Assembly: GCA_963797475.1 (NCBI GenBank)
Contig: CAWCPR010000003.1
Location: forward strand, 248,001-312,000
Direction: 5' to 3'
Length of the DNA stretch: 64,000 nt
DNA from: CAWCPR01 sp963797475
GTDB taxonomy: Bacteria; Chloroflexota; Anaerolineae; Anaerolineales; UBA4823
Shown here: piece by piece, positions 42,636-52,253 of the stretch
Numbering within the stretch: position 1 is the stretch's first letter
How the letters are laid out: the number at the start of each line of letters is the position of its first letter
Translations under genes and position numbers: made by a program
The notes under the pieces: model-generated
Databases searched by the model: none
Told to the model about the DNA's origin: nothing
What the model saw: only the letters and a program-made list of their open reading frames with translations

Positions 42636-45056
42636 ATGAAATTAAAACCAGCCATGCTCTGCACATTGGCCGCGCTTCTGCTCCTCTCCTGTTCCCTGGC
42701 CAGCAATCTTCCCTTTATGGGGCCAACCTCCACTCCCACTGCAAGCCCGACCCCAAGCGCTACTCCCACTCCTGTACCTACTCCGACCCCGCTTCCTACG
42801 CCAACACCAGTCCCAGCAGCCCGCATCGAGAGCGGCGACCGCGCCCTTTTCAATGGCGATTGGGATTCCGCCCTGGTAGAGTTCGATACCGCTCTTCAGG
42901 CGAGCAGCGATCCGGGCGTCCAATCGGCCGCTGCCCTGGGTGTCGGCAGGACGCAGCTCATGGCAGGCAAATACGAGGACGCCCAACAAACCTTCACGGA
43001 CTTCATCCAGCGTTATCCTTCATCGGCCCACCTGGCCCAGGCGCACTTTTTCCTGGCGCAAGTCTACTCCGCCCTGGCGCAGTATGGTGACGCTGCCCAG
43101 GAGTATCTGATTTACCTTACCTTGAAACCTGGAATTGTGGATGGTTATATTCTAGACATGCGCGGCGACGCTCTGTTTGCCGCCGGCAATTACGCCGAGG
43201 CAGCGACCGATTTCCAGGCTTCGCTGCAAAGCCCCAGTTTGAACGATACCATCCTGGTCCAGATGAAACTGGCGCGCGCTTATGCACTCTCCGGCGATTA
43301 CACCACCGCTCTGACCCTTTATGATGACATCAAAACACGCACCACCAATGACAATACCAAAGCCCTGATCGACCTCAGGAAAGGCCAGATTTTCACTGCG
43401 CTGGGCGATATGGACCAGACTTATGCTGTATACCAGGACGCGGTAGAAAATTATCCGACTTCCTACGACAGTTACTCAGCCTTGCTGGCGTTGGTAGATG
43501 CCGGTGTACCCGTGAATGAATTGAACCGCGGGTTGGTCGATTATTTTGCCGGCCAATACGGTGTCGCCCAGGCAGCCTTCGACCGTTACCTGCAAGATAA
43601 TCCCGCTGATCCGGCGACCGCTTACTATTATTATGGCCTGACCCTGCGGGCTCTGGGAGGCTATCAAGGGGCAGTGAATGAGTGGGACAAGGTTATCAAC
43701 AATTATCCCAATCACAGCCATTGGGACGATACCTGGGAACAAAAAGCTTTCACGCAATGGTCTTACCTGGACCAGTACAGCGCTGCGATCCAGACCTTAC
43801 TCGATTTCGTCTCGGCCGTCCCGAACCATCCACGGGCAGGAGAATTTCTCTTCGACGCCGCCCAGGTCGCCGAACTGGATGGGAAATTCGACCAGGCGGC
43901 GGAACTATATGAACGGGTTCTAAACGAGTATCCGGGTTACGACCAAAGTCAAAGGGCGATTTACCTGGCAGGTGTGGCATATTACCGGCTGAGCAATTAC
44001 AGCATCGCGCTGGCAGCATTCCAACGCGCCCTGGGGATCGCAACCACGCTGGAAGAGCGCTCGGCTGCTGACCTTTGGATCGGAAAATGCCAGGAGGCGC
44101 TGGGAGATCATGAGGCGGCGCGGGCTACCTGGGAGCAAACTGCCAGCGTTGATCCTACCGGCTATTACAGCGAGCGCGCCTTGGATATCCTGCGCCAACG
44201 CGCCCCCTTCACGCCTCCGCAAGCGTACGATCTGAGCAGCGACATGGCCGGCGAACGAGCCAAAGCCGAAGAATGGCTGCGCACCACATTTGACCTGAGT
44301 ACAGATACCGATCTTTCCGGTTTAGGCCCACTGGCTGAAGATGGCTACCTGACCCGGGGCGCCGAATTATGGCAGTTGGGTTTGTATGACGATGCGAGGT
44401 CTGAATTTGAACAACTGCGCCAGAACGTCCAAGATGATGTCGTACAGACCTATCGCCTGACCAATTACCTCCTTCAGTTAGGGCTTTACCGCTCAGCGAT
44501 CTTATCGGCGCGCCAGGTGCTGAACCTGGCAGGGATGAATGACGCCGCTACCATGGTTGCGCCGGCTTACTTCAACCACATCCGCTTTGGCACCTATTTT
44601 TCCGATCTGATCATCCCTATCGCCCAGGAATATGGTTTTCACCCGCTGTTGCTCTTCAGCATCGTTCGCCAGGAAAGCCTGTTTGAAAGCTTCGTCCAAT
44701 CCTCAGCGGCTGCCAGCGGGCTGATGCAAATTATCCCGGCAACCGGGGAGTACATTGCCGGCAACCTGGGTTGGCCTCCGAATTACCAGGATTCCGATCT
44801 TTACCGCCCGCTGGTCAGCTTGAAGCTCGGAGCCGATTACCTGCAGACTCAAAGCAATACCTTTGATGGCGGCATGTACGCCGCTTTGGCAGCCTACAAT
44901 GCCGGACCCGGCAACGCGATCGCCTGGAATAAGCTGGCTCCGAACGACCCTGACCTTTTTTTGGAAACCGTACGCTATTCCGAAACCCGCGATTACATCC
45001 GCAGGATTTACGAGATCTTCAACATTTATCGGCGAATCTACGACCGCACGCCATAA
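42636..45056 (+). CDS. Lytic transglycosylase lipoprotein with TPR repeats
   Basis: Secreted Slt70-like lytic transglycosylase, 806 residues, cleaving peptidoglycan glycan strands. The signal peptide ends in LLLLSC (about residue 19). A Thr/Pro repeat linker follows to about 65. Some 500 residues of tetratricopeptide-like helical repeats come next (for example DSALVEFDTALQ, YEDAQQTFTDFIQRYP, FDQAAELYERVLNEYP). The catalytic SLT domain is C-terminal: SIVRQESLFESF with the acid Glu, SGLMQIIPATGEYIA and AAYNAGPGNAIAW. The family's alpha-superhelix is thus conserved. ATG 42636 sits just after a strong promoter, giving a predicted leaderless mRNA. Confidence 0.93.
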   Translation: MKLKPAMLCTLAALLLLSCSLASNLPFMGPTSTPTASPTPSATPTPVPTPTPLPTPTPVPAARIESGDRALFNGDWDSALVEFDTALQASSDPGVQSAAALGVGRTQLMAGKYEDAQQTFTDFIQRYPSSAHLAQAHFFLAQVYSALAQYGDAAQEYLIYLTLKPGIVDGYILDMRGDALFAAGNYAEAATDFQASLQSPSLNDTILVQMKLARAYALSGDYTTALTLYDDIKTRTTNDNTKALIDLRKGQIFTALGDMDQTYAVYQDAVENYPTSYDSYSALLALVDAGVPVNELNRGLVDYFAGQYGVAQAAFDRYLQDNPADPATAYYYYGLTLRALGGYQGAVNEWDKVINNYPNHSHWDDTWEQKAFTQWSYLDQYSAAIQTLLDFVSAVPNHPRAGEFLFDAAQVAELDGKFDQAAELYERVLNEYPGYDQSQRAIYLAGVAYYRLSNYSIALAAFQRALGIATTLEERSAADLWIGKCQEALGDHEAARATWEQTASVDPTGYYSERALDILRQRAPFTPPQAYDLSSDMAGERAKAEEWLRTTFDLSTDTDLSGLGPLAEDGYLTRGAELWQLGLYDDARSEFEQLRQNVQDDVVQTYRLTNYLLQLGLYRSAILSARQVLNLAGMNDAATMVAPAYFNHIRFGTYFSDLIIPIAQEYGFHPLLLFSIVRQESLFESFVQSSAAASGLMQIIPATGEYIAGNLGWPPNYQDSDLYRPLVSLKLGADYLQTQSNTFDGGMYAALAAYNAGPGNAIAWNKLAPNDPDLFLETVRYSETRDYIRRIYEIFNIYRRIYDRTP

Positions 45057-45101
45057 TCCAAAAAACCTAATAACGAAGAAAGGCTGACGACCCTGCAGAC
45101 C

Positions 45102-46730
45102 ATGAAACACAAACACCTCCTCTCCTACCTGTTGCTGGTCTTTTTTCTTGCCGTAATCATCCAACCCGCTCAAGGCGCTGCAAACGGTTGGACGGTGATC
45201 GGCCCTGGGATTGATTACCAGGCGTTCCATTTATCCGACCCAAACAATGTGTTCGTCACCCGGATGGATCGCAGCGACCCAAACGTCACCATCGACAGCA
45301 GCATCGCCCAGGGGAGGCTGGCCAGCGGTAGAGAATCGGTCAGCTCGATGGCAAGTCGTTATGAGCAATCGATCAATTATTGGGGCCAGGAATGGGGCGG
45401 GCGCAACCACGTGGTGACGGCGATCAATGGTTATTACTATGATGCAGACACCGGGCAGCCCTGGCGCGGGCAGGTGCTGTCCGGCTGGTACGCCAAGCGC
45501 TTCGACGATTACGAGAATGGCAGCGGCTTCGCCTGGGGCTTGAACCGGAACGCCTTCATTGGCGGCTGCGTGGCGCATATTCCCGCCAACCAATTCATTA
45601 CCCTGCTGAAAATGAGCGAAACGCAGAAGTTCTCAGGTACTAATGTGCCGCGCGGCGATAACGAATTGGTGATCTACACACCACAGTACGACTCCTCCAC
45701 TCATACGGATACCGCGGGCCTGGAGGTAGTCGTCGAGATGAGCCGCCCCAATTTGATTCTGCCAGAACCAGCAATGGCGGTAGGACGCATACGGGCGATC
45801 CGTAATAACAAAGGCAATACCCCCATCCCGTTCGATTCAATCGTGCTCTCCGCCTCTGGAGACCTGGCTGTCAAGCTGCTGAGCTTCGACCTGCAATTGG
45901 GCGACGAGATTGGGATCTCGCAGGAGATCACTCATTACCAGGATGATTGCAAAACGAAGAATTCGGCGAGCTGGACGAAGGTCTACGCCAGCATCGGCGG
46001 CGATTTTCACTTTCTCAGGAACGGCGTAATCGACAGCTATCCAGACAAACCGGCTGCCAATACCCGTGTACCGCGCACAGCAATTGCGTTCAACGACGCA
46101 TACATCTTCTTTATCGTTGTCGATGGCCGCCACTCGGGAGTGAGTATTGGGATGAAAATCAGCGAGGTGGCCCGGTTCGCCCGGGATACGCTCGGGGCTG
46201 TCGAAGGGGTCTCCCAGGACAGCGGAAGTTCATCAACGATGGTTGTAAATGGCGCGGTAGTGAATAATACCCTCTGCAACGCCACCACCCAATGCATCAC
46301 CAGCACTTTCAATTACAATCCCGGACCAAACTCCAACCTCAACGATCTCCCCAGGCCTGATGGCAGCCAACCCGAATTAATATGGGACCCCCAGGCAAAT
46401 GCGCCGGAAAGCCTGATCGCCAACGGGATGATGATGGTTGCAGTGGAGCCGCGCCTGCAATCGCACGCTTTCCAACCCGGCAGCCAGGTAACCACCCGCA
46501 CCCCGACCGCTGTACGCCTGGGACCAGGCACGAATTATGCCAGCCTGGCGACGATTCCAGCGCAGACAAAAGTACAACTGGTCGAGGATATGAATCACCT
46601 GGAAGGTATCCTGACGAAGGGAGTTTATTGGTGGAAAGTCGATTTCAGCGGCACAATTGGCTGGGTGAACGGCCAATCCTTGACCAGTGATAGCATTTTA
46701 TTGCCCTTTATTCTTCGCCAGGGCTCATGA
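45102..46730 (+). CDS. Secreted phosphodiester glycosidase (NAGPA) domain protein with SH3b domain
   Basis: Exported protein of 542 residues. A cleavable signal peptide (LLSYLLLVFFLAVIIQPAQGA) is followed by a long domain of the phosphodiester glycosidase / NAGPA type. Landmarks are VVTAINGYYYDADTGQPW, ASIGGDFHFLRNG, RVPRTAIAFNDAYIFFIVVD, GRHSGVSIGMKISEVARFA and GVSQDSGSSSTMVVNG. A C-terminal bacterial SH3 domain (RTPTAVRLGPGTNYASLATI) probably binds cell wall. It follows the transglycosylase gene after 45 bases and is likely co-transcribed with it. Removal of sugar-phosphodiester caps from wall polymers is plausible but unproven. Confidence 0.87.
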   Translation: MKHKHLLSYLLLVFFLAVIIQPAQGAANGWTVIGPGIDYQAFHLSDPNNVFVTRMDRSDPNVTIDSSIAQGRLASGRESVSSMASRYEQSINYWGQEWGGRNHVVTAINGYYYDADTGQPWRGQVLSGWYAKRFDDYENGSGFAWGLNRNAFIGGCVAHIPANQFITLLKMSETQKFSGTNVPRGDNELVIYTPQYDSSTHTDTAGLEVVVEMSRPNLILPEPAMAVGRIRAIRNNKGNTPIPFDSIVLSASGDLAVKLLSFDLQLGDEIGISQEITHYQDDCKTKNSASWTKVYASIGGDFHFLRNGVIDSYPDKPAANTRVPRTAIAFNDAYIFFIVVDGRHSGVSIGMKISEVARFARDTLGAVEGVSQDSGSSSTMVVNGAVVNNTLCNATTQCITSTFNYNPGPNSNLNDLPRPDGSQPELIWDPQANAPESLIANGMMMVAVEPRLQSHAFQPGSQVTTRTPTAVRLGPGTNYASLATIPAQTKVQLVEDMNHLEGILTKGVYWWKVDFSGTIGWVNGQSLTSDSILLPFILRQGS

Positions 46731-46758
46731 GATCGATTCTTAACAAAGGAGACTAGCG

Positions 46759-47754
46759 ATGAAAATCCTTTTTATCGGCGGGACGGGCGTGATCAGCTCG
46801 GCCTGCTCGCAGCTTGCCGTCGAGCACGGTCATGATCTCTATCTTTTGAACCGCGGAAAGACCTCAAGACCCGCCCCAGCCGGCGCACACATGCTCCACA
46901 GTGACATACGCGATGTCGCGAACACCCGAACCACGTTGGGCAATTTGGAATTTGACGTGGTCGTCGACTGGATCGTCTTCACTCCCGAACAGATCGAGAC
47001 GGACCTCGAGCTGTTCCGGGATCGCACGCGCCAATACATCTTCATCAGCTCAGCTTCTGCATACCAGACACCCCCCGCCGGTCTGCCCGTGAGTGAATTG
47101 ACCCCGCTGGATAACCCGGTTTGGGAGTACTCACGCAACAAGATCGCCTGCGAAGAACGCTTGGTTAAAGCCTATCGCGAGGAGAAATTTCCGATTACGA
47201 TCGTACGGCCCTCGCACACCTATGACCAGACCTTGCTGCCTACCCATGGAGGCTATACCATGATCGACCGCATGCGCAAGGGCAAACCGGTGATCGTGCA
47301 TGGCGATGGCACTTCGTTGTGGGTTCTCACCCACCACCGGGATTTCGCCAAGGGGTTCCTGGGGCTGCTTGGGAATGCCCACGCTATCGGTGAAGCATTC
47401 CAAATCACATCGGATGAATTGCTTAACTGGAATCAAATCTACGAAATATTAGCCCAGGCCGCTGGGGCAACCGCTCACCTCGTGCATGTCCCTTCTGAAT
47501 TGATCGCCGCTTATGACCCGCCCTGGGGGGACAGCCTGTTGGGGGACAAAACGCACAGCATGATCTTTGATAACTCAAAAATCAAACGCCTGGTGCCGGA
47601 ATTCAAAGCAACCATCCCATTCTCAACCGGCGCGCGGGAGATCATCGATTGGTACGACGCCGACCCGAGGCGCAGGCAGGTGGATGCGCGATTCGACCAG
47701 ATTATCGAAACCATCCTGGACGGTTACCAGAAGGCCTGGCCAAAATTGGGCTAG
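46759..47754 (+). CDS. NAD-dependent epimerase/dehydratase (SDR) family protein
   Basis: Extended short-chain dehydrogenase/reductase of 331 residues. The N-terminal Rossmann motif is LFIGGTGVISSA. The catalytic Tyr and Lys are in EYSRNKIACE, and the serine is likely in FISSASAYQ. RPSHTYDQTLLP marks the substrate side. It resembles the nucleoside-diphosphate-sugar epimerase/CSP41-like group annotated as NAD-dependent dehydratases; the true substrate is unknown. ATG 46759 has AAAGGAG nearby. It ends six bases before the converging solute-binding protein gene, with no room for a separate terminator. Confidence 0.88.
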   Translation: MKILFIGGTGVISSACSQLAVEHGHDLYLLNRGKTSRPAPAGAHMLHSDIRDVANTRTTLGNLEFDVVVDWIVFTPEQIETDLELFRDRTRQYIFISSASAYQTPPAGLPVSELTPLDNPVWEYSRNKIACEERLVKAYREEKFPITIVRPSHTYDQTLLPTHGGYTMIDRMRKGKPVIVHGDGTSLWVLTHHRDFAKGFLGLLGNAHAIGEAFQITSDELLNWNQIYEILAQAAGATAHLVHVPSELIAAYDPPWGDSLLGDKTHSMIFDNSKIKRLVPEFKATIPFSTGAREIIDWYDADPRRRQVDARFDQIIETILDGYQKAWPKLG

Positions 47755-47760
47755 GTCCTG

Positions 47761-49461
47761 TCAAGGGGTAGCTGTTGCTGAAGCGGGCGGTTCAGTCGAG
47801 CGCTTGGCGAGCAAGAACCAGGAGGTGATCGTATCCAGGCGGTCGCTTGGTTCAAACAACGGCCCCATGCGCACTCCCTGTACTTGTGAGTTTACCGCGT
47901 AGGAATACACAGGGTAGAAGAGCGGCAGAGATGGCATTTCAGCGGTGAATCGTACCTGGAAATTTCGGTAGGGTTTTACCCTTTCGCCGATGTCGCTGGC
48001 GGTGCGCGCTTGCTCCAGGTATTCGCTCGCCTGGCGATCATCCCATTGGGCATAATTCTGCCCACCTGTGCTCTGGGCCTGGTGCCAAAATGGGTAAGGG
48101 TCCGGGTCCGGAGAATGGGCCATGTTCAGCTCAACCAAAGCCGCCTGGTATTTGCGCGGCTGCAGGTAACCGTCGACCAACTCCTCGTATGATACCGGCT
48201 TTAACTCCACATTTACGCCTAGCTCCTGCCAGCTTTTTTGGATTGTCTCTGCCAGAGAGGGGTAAATCCCTTCATCCGGGTAAACCATCTCGAAGGAGAG
48301 CGCCACGCCATCTTTGGCGCGCACATTGCCGCCCTCAGCCGGGATCGTGTAACCTTCATTCTTGAGAGCAGCCAGGGCGGCCTGAGGATCGTAATCCAGG
48401 TGTTCGATGCCCTCATAATAGGCCCACGTGCCGGGGAAAATCGGCCCGTCGGCGACGATTGCCTGGGAATTCAACAGGTGATCGATCATCCACTGGCGGT
48501 TGATCCCCATCAGCAGCGCACGCCGCACGGCTGAGCTTTGCAAAAATGGGACTTCTGGGTTGTTTAGATTGAAGTAAACCAGGGTCAGGTTGGGCAGCCT
48601 TCCGGTGTAGACGCTTAAATCGGGCTCTTGGAGCGCTGTCGAGAGGGTCCCGGACATCACCTGGCTGATGCCTAGAACATCTCCTTGCTGATAGGCAGCC
48701 ATGCCGGCAGTTTCGTCCGGGTAATAGTGAAAAATCACCTGGTCGATGAAAGGACGCTGGCCGTAGAATTGGTCGAAGGCGTCCATTACGACCGCCTGGA
48801 CCTGGCCACTATCGGCGATCACATGGTCAAAACGGAAAGGACCGCTGCCTACCGGCTGTAAATTGAATGAGTCGTCGATCAACGCCTGTGGGCTGATATC
48901 GCCCAGGATGTGTTTCGGCAGCACGCCAAAGGTCAGGTAATCCAGAAATGGGGCAAACGCCTCCGGCAGTTTGAACTGGACGGTCTTGTCGTTCAATACT
49001 TTGGCATCCACCTGTTTCCAGAAATCGCGTAGATCTGCCGGAATAGGGATATTCTCATCGCGCATCAAACCTACAGTAAAAACGACATCATCGCTAGTGA
49101 CCGGCTGGCCATCGTGCCAGACCGCCTCAGGTCGTATCGAAAAGCTGTAGCTGGTGCCGTCGCGTGAGATTCCCCAGGAATCCGCCAGGTCGCCCTCTGG
49201 CAAACCACGATCGTCAAAGCGAACCAATCCGCTGAAAATCAAGCGATCCACATCCCGATCGGCGGAATTGTAGTAATCGAGCAGCGGGTTCAAGCGGCCA
49301 AATTCGCCGATCAGAGCTTCAGTGTAGATTCCCCCGGTAGTTGGCTGGATCTGTGGTTCGGCAATGCCTGGCAGCAGAGCGGGCTGTTGGCTCATTAAAA
49401 GGATGGCGATTGCTACCAAAGCCAGGATAACAACCAAAAGTTGCCAACGCAATTTTTTCAT
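47761..49461 (-). CDS. Peptide/nickel-type (family 5) solute-binding protein
   Basis: Extracytoplasmic solute-binding protein of family 5 (DppA/OppA class), 566 residues. An N-terminal signal anchor (LLVVILALVAIAILLM) has no lipobox Cys. The mature part shows GGIYTEALIGEFGRLNPLLDYYNSADRD, here cited by its key GRLNPLLD, then LADSWGISRDGTSYSFSI, VTSDDVVFTV and YFNLNNPEVPF. The C-terminus is a Thr/Ala/Pro-rich tail. No permease or ATPase genes lie next to it, so it is an orphan subunit or acts with a remote transporter. A strong terminator ends only seven bases before the ATG, and no ribosome-binding site is visible. Confidence 0.9.
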   Translation of the reverse strand: MKKLRWQLLVVILALVAIAILLMSQQPALLPGIAEPQIQPTTGGIYTEALIGEFGRLNPLLDYYNSADRDVDRLIFSGLVRFDDRGLPEGDLADSWGISRDGTSYSFSIRPEAVWHDGQPVTSDDVVFTVGLMRDENIPIPADLRDFWKQVDAKVLNDKTVQFKLPEAFAPFLDYLTFGVLPKHILGDISPQALIDDSFNLQPVGSGPFRFDHVIADSGQVQAVVMDAFDQFYGQRPFIDQVIFHYYPDETAGMAAYQQGDVLGISQVMSGTLSTALQEPDLSVYTGRLPNLTLVYFNLNNPEVPFLQSSAVRRALLMGINRQWMIDHLLNSQAIVADGPIFPGTWAYYEGIEHLDYDPQAALAALKNEGYTIPAEGGNVRAKDGVALSFEMVYPDEGIYPSLAETIQKSWQELGVNVELKPVSYEELVDGYLQPRKYQAALVELNMAHSPDPDPYPFWHQAQSTGGQNYAQWDDRQASEYLEQARTASDIGERVKPYRNFQVRFTAEMPSLPLFYPVYSYAVNSQVQGVRMGPLFEPSDRLDTITSWFLLAKRSTEPPASATATP

Positions 49462-49468
49462 AAACAAC

Positions 49469-49505
49469 AAAAAAGGGCGCTCACCGGTCTGACCGCGAGC
49501 CGCCC
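49469..49505 (-). terminator. Terminator between secG and the solute-binding protein gene
   Basis: Minus-strand GGGCG / CGCCC, CTC / GAG and a CGGTC-like top stem form a strong hairpin followed by six T. The T-run ends seven bases before the next ATG. Confidence 0.8.
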
Positions 49506-49638
49506 ATGGGCTGTTCTCTCAAACGGCCTAAAAACCCTGATTACGCTCCTATCTTGATGGATCTCTTATCATCACAATGCGCAGTGCGCCGACCACTGGC
49601 CTGCGGCCAGGGGCAAAGCGCCCACCACTTTTTCGAAA
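49471..49638. other. Intergenic stretch downstream of secG
   Basis: No coding frame is convincing. On the minus strand it holds two GC-rich hairpins right after secG (CTGGCC-GCA-GGCCAG and GCGC-ACT-GCGC) and the strong terminator at 49469-49505. I could not match it to a known RNA family. Confidence 0.5.
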
Positions 49639-49863
49639 TTACCCGGTGACGATAACCGTTCCCAACGCCAGGAGGAAAAAGATCGCACTCAGGACGATCG
49701 TAACCCGAAAGAGTGTTTTTTCGATTCCGCGTCGGGCAGTGAAAATACCCCCCGTATCTGCGCCGGTCAACCCGCCCAAACCCGCGCCCTTACTCTGCAA
49801 GATCACGCTTATCATCAGGGCAATTGACGTTATAATCAGTGCAATATCAAGATAGTTCTCCAC
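49639..49863 (-). CDS. secG: Preprotein translocase subunit SecG
   Basis: Small integral membrane subunit of the SecYEG channel, 74 residues. Two membrane helices (IALIITSIALMISVILQS and FRVTIVLSAIFFLLALGTVI) flank the conserved QSKGAGLGGLTGA loop with the FTARRGIEKTLF segment. The start is GTG 49863 with a very good GGAGGC six to eight bases upstream. It appears alone; a strong terminator follows at 49469-49505 before the solute-binding protein gene. SecG proteins normally have 70-80 residues, so it is complete. Confidence 0.95.
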   Translation of the reverse strand: MENYLDIALIITSIALMISVILQSKGAGLGGLTGADTGGIFTARRGIEKTLFRVTIVLSAIFFLLALGTVIVTG

Positions 49864-50058
49864 AAAAGCCTCCGTATCAAGATTGAAATCGGTTTACAGG
49901 CAGGCGGATTATACCTTTTACCACGCGAATTCGTCAACCGGGCATTTAGGGTCGGCGAGGGTCTTCAAAAAGTCGTGATTCCAATTCAAGACTTTACATA
50001 ACCCGTATAACATCGCCAGGGATAATGTCCAAGAACAATCTTGCGTTTTGGCAGACCC

Positions 50059-51126
50059 ATGGAAGAAGTCGTTATCAACCTGCATATGCACACTCGCTAT
50101 TCGGATGGACATGTCAGCCATGCCGATATCGCTAAAGCAGCTCTAAACGCCGGGTTGGATGCGGTGATCGTCACCGACCACAACGTGTGGGTAAACGGGC
50201 CGGAAGATTATTATAGAGACGGGGATCACGCCGTGATGCTTCTGGTGGGTGAGGAGATCCACGATCAGGCCCGCCAACCACAAAAAAATCACCTGTTGGT
50301 TTTCGGCGCGGACCGCGAGCTGGCCGATCAGGCGCCTGATCCACAGCGCTTGATCGATGCGGTGCGACAGGCCGGTGGGTTGTCCTTTATTGCCCACCCG
50401 TATGACCCAGAATCCAAAGCGGTTGGAGAGAAGGATATCTCCTGGGTGGACTGGCAGGTGCAGGGTTTTACGGGCATCGAGCTTTGGAACGGCCTTTCAG
50501 AATTCAAGTCCCGGTTGAAAACCAAGCTGCATGCCATCTTTTATGCTTTCAACCCTGCTTATATCGCCCAAGGACCTTTTCCCGAAGTGCTGCGCAAATG
50601 GGACGAGCTGCTGGTAGGCGGCAGGCAGGTTGTTGCGGTCGGGGGCTCGGACGCCCACGCACTGCCCGGAAGATTAGGGCCCCTGCACCGGACGCTGTTC
50701 CCTTACGAATTTCATTTTCGAGCGATCAATACCCATCTTTATCTCCAGACGGCCTTGACCGGCGATCTGGCCGAAGACCGGCGAAAAATACTGGACGCTC
50801 TTGCCGCCGGACGGGCTTATGTCGGCTATGACCTGCCGGCTTCAACGCGCGGCTTTCGCTTTACAGCCCAGGGGAAAGATCAAAAAGTCTGGATGGGCGG
50901 GGAGATCTCTGCCAAGTTTGGCGTCACCATGCAGATTCGTCTGCCGCAGGCGGTAGAATGCCGGCTAATCAAAGATGGGAAGGTGATCAAGACCTGGCAG
51001 AAACGCGAGACCTGTACTCACATCACTACAGAACCGGGCGTATATCGCGTTGAAGCTTATATACAATATCTCGGCCGCCTGAGAGGGTGGATCTTCAGCA
51101 ATCCCATCTATATCCGTACTGATTAA
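50059..51126 (+). CDS. PHP-domain metal-dependent phosphoesterase
   Basis: PHP-family (polymerase and histidinol phosphatase) protein of 355 residues. The first motif NLHMHTRYSDG holds the metal-binding His pair, VTDHN the second, GEEIHD the third, FIAHPYDP the fourth and GGSDAHAL the last Asp-His pair. A beta-rich C-terminal extension of about 90 residues lies beyond the PHP core. TrpH/YciV-like phosphoesterases acting on nucleotides or RNA are the nearest functional model, but the extension is unusual. ATG 50059 is preferred over TTG 50041 because it starts close to the motif. Its neighbour downstream is a lipoprotein gene. Confidence 0.88.
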   Translation: MEEVVINLHMHTRYSDGHVSHADIAKAALNAGLDAVIVTDHNVWVNGPEDYYRDGDHAVMLLVGEEIHDQARQPQKNHLLVFGADRELADQAPDPQRLIDAVRQAGGLSFIAHPYDPESKAVGEKDISWVDWQVQGFTGIELWNGLSEFKSRLKTKLHAIFYAFNPAYIAQGPFPEVLRKWDELLVGGRQVVAVGGSDAHALPGRLGPLHRTLFPYEFHFRAINTHLYLQTALTGDLAEDRRKILDALAAGRAYVGYDLPASTRGFRFTAQGKDQKVWMGGEISAKFGVTMQIRLPQAVECRLIKDGKVIKTWQKRETCTHITTEPGVYRVEAYIQYLGRLRGWIFSNPIYIRTD

Positions 51127-51207
51127 TTGGAACACTGGCGGGGTTTTAAACGTCTTTTTCAGGACCAATTACGGATATTTCGGCGATTCGCCGAGCGGAG
51201 ACCACTT

Positions 51208-52194
51208 ATGCGGACCATTATTCATTTTGGGTTTATTTTATCCCAGCCAATCCGGCGGGCATTCGCGAAAGCTTTTTTTCTGGCTGCCCTGAGCTGTGGG
51301 CTGGTTCTAAGCGCATGCCAGTCGCCGCAAGCAACCACGGCTGCGCCTACTTCAGTGAACCAATTGGAAACCCTGGTAGCGGCCAGGCTGACAGAAGCCA
51401 GCACGCAGCAAACGACCGAACCTGCGCCGGCTGCTACCGCTGCGGCGAACCCAAGCGCTACACCTATCCCAACCGCGACGCTCACACCAACCCCAACGAC
51501 AACCCCCACTCAACCAGCTGCCAATGTCTCCGGCAAAGTCTGCTTTCCAGGGGAACCTATTCCGGCGATGACAGCTTACTTCGTAGAAACCGGCACGAAT
51601 TCTGTGACCGAACTGAAAATTCAGAAAAACCAGGACCATTATGAGATCAACCTGCCTGCCGGCACTTACCTGGCTTACGCCTGGCTGGAAGATTTTTCGC
51701 GCGGCGGCCTGTATTCACACGCTGTCTCGTGTGGATTAAAGTCGAACTGCGAAGATCACAGCCCGTTGACCTTTCAGCATGGCAAAGATGAGGCGCTTGA
51801 GAATATCGACCTGTGCGATTGGTTTGCCGGTCCGTTCAACGTCCCTTACCCGCCTGGGAAAGAGCCAGGGGAAATCACGGGCAGCATCTCGGGCAGCATC
51901 ACCTACCCGGGCGGCGTCCCGGTCTTACGAGTCTTTGCGTTCAATCTCGATACACATAACTGGTATTACGTAAATATCATCGCCGGCAGGAGCTCCTATA
52001 CCATCAACGAGCTGCCGCCGGGCAGATACCAGATTGTCGCCTACGATGAGAATGGGGACGCCGGCGGCTACGCGGATGGAAACCATAACCTGATTGAAAT
52101 TGTGGTTAAAGCCGGCGAGCGAACCGGCGGAGCCGATATTACCGATTGGGACGCGCCCTCCGGGGCATTCCCACCCGAGCCCATATCGCAATAA
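51208..52194 (+). CDS. Lipoprotein with repeated beta-sandwich domains
   Basis: Secreted lipoprotein of 328 residues. The signal peptide ends in GLVLSAC (about residue 37). A Thr/Ala/Pro-rich linker follows to about 105. Then come two related modules with patterns of carboxypeptidase-regulatory/Cna-like folds: VSGKVCFPGEPIPAMTAYFV with YEINLPAGTYLAYAW, and ITGSISGSITYPGGVPVLRV with YTINELPPGRYQIVAYDENG. Four Cys in the first module (VSCGLKSNCED and nearby) could form disulfides. ATG 51208 follows CGGAG; the TTG at 51127 is less likely. The function is unknown; surface display is certain only as a prediction. Confidence 0.82.
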   Translation: MRTIIHFGFILSQPIRRAFAKAFFLAALSCGLVLSACQSPQATTAAPTSVNQLETLVAARLTEASTQQTTEPAPAATAAANPSATPIPTATLTPTPTTTPTQPAANVSGKVCFPGEPIPAMTAYFVETGTNSVTELKIQKNQDHYEINLPAGTYLAYAWLEDFSRGGLYSHAVSCGLKSNCEDHSPLTFQHGKDEALENIDLCDWFAGPFNVPYPPGKEPGEITGSISGSITYPGGVPVLRVFAFNLDTHNWYYVNIIAGRSSYTINELPPGRYQIVAYDENGDAGGYADGNHNLIEIVVKAGERTGGADITDWDAPSGAFPPEPISQ

Positions 52195-52253
52195 GGCCTG
52201 GCAGATAAAAGCCTTATTTTGGGCAAATTCTGCGACTTTCATCCGTAATTAAT

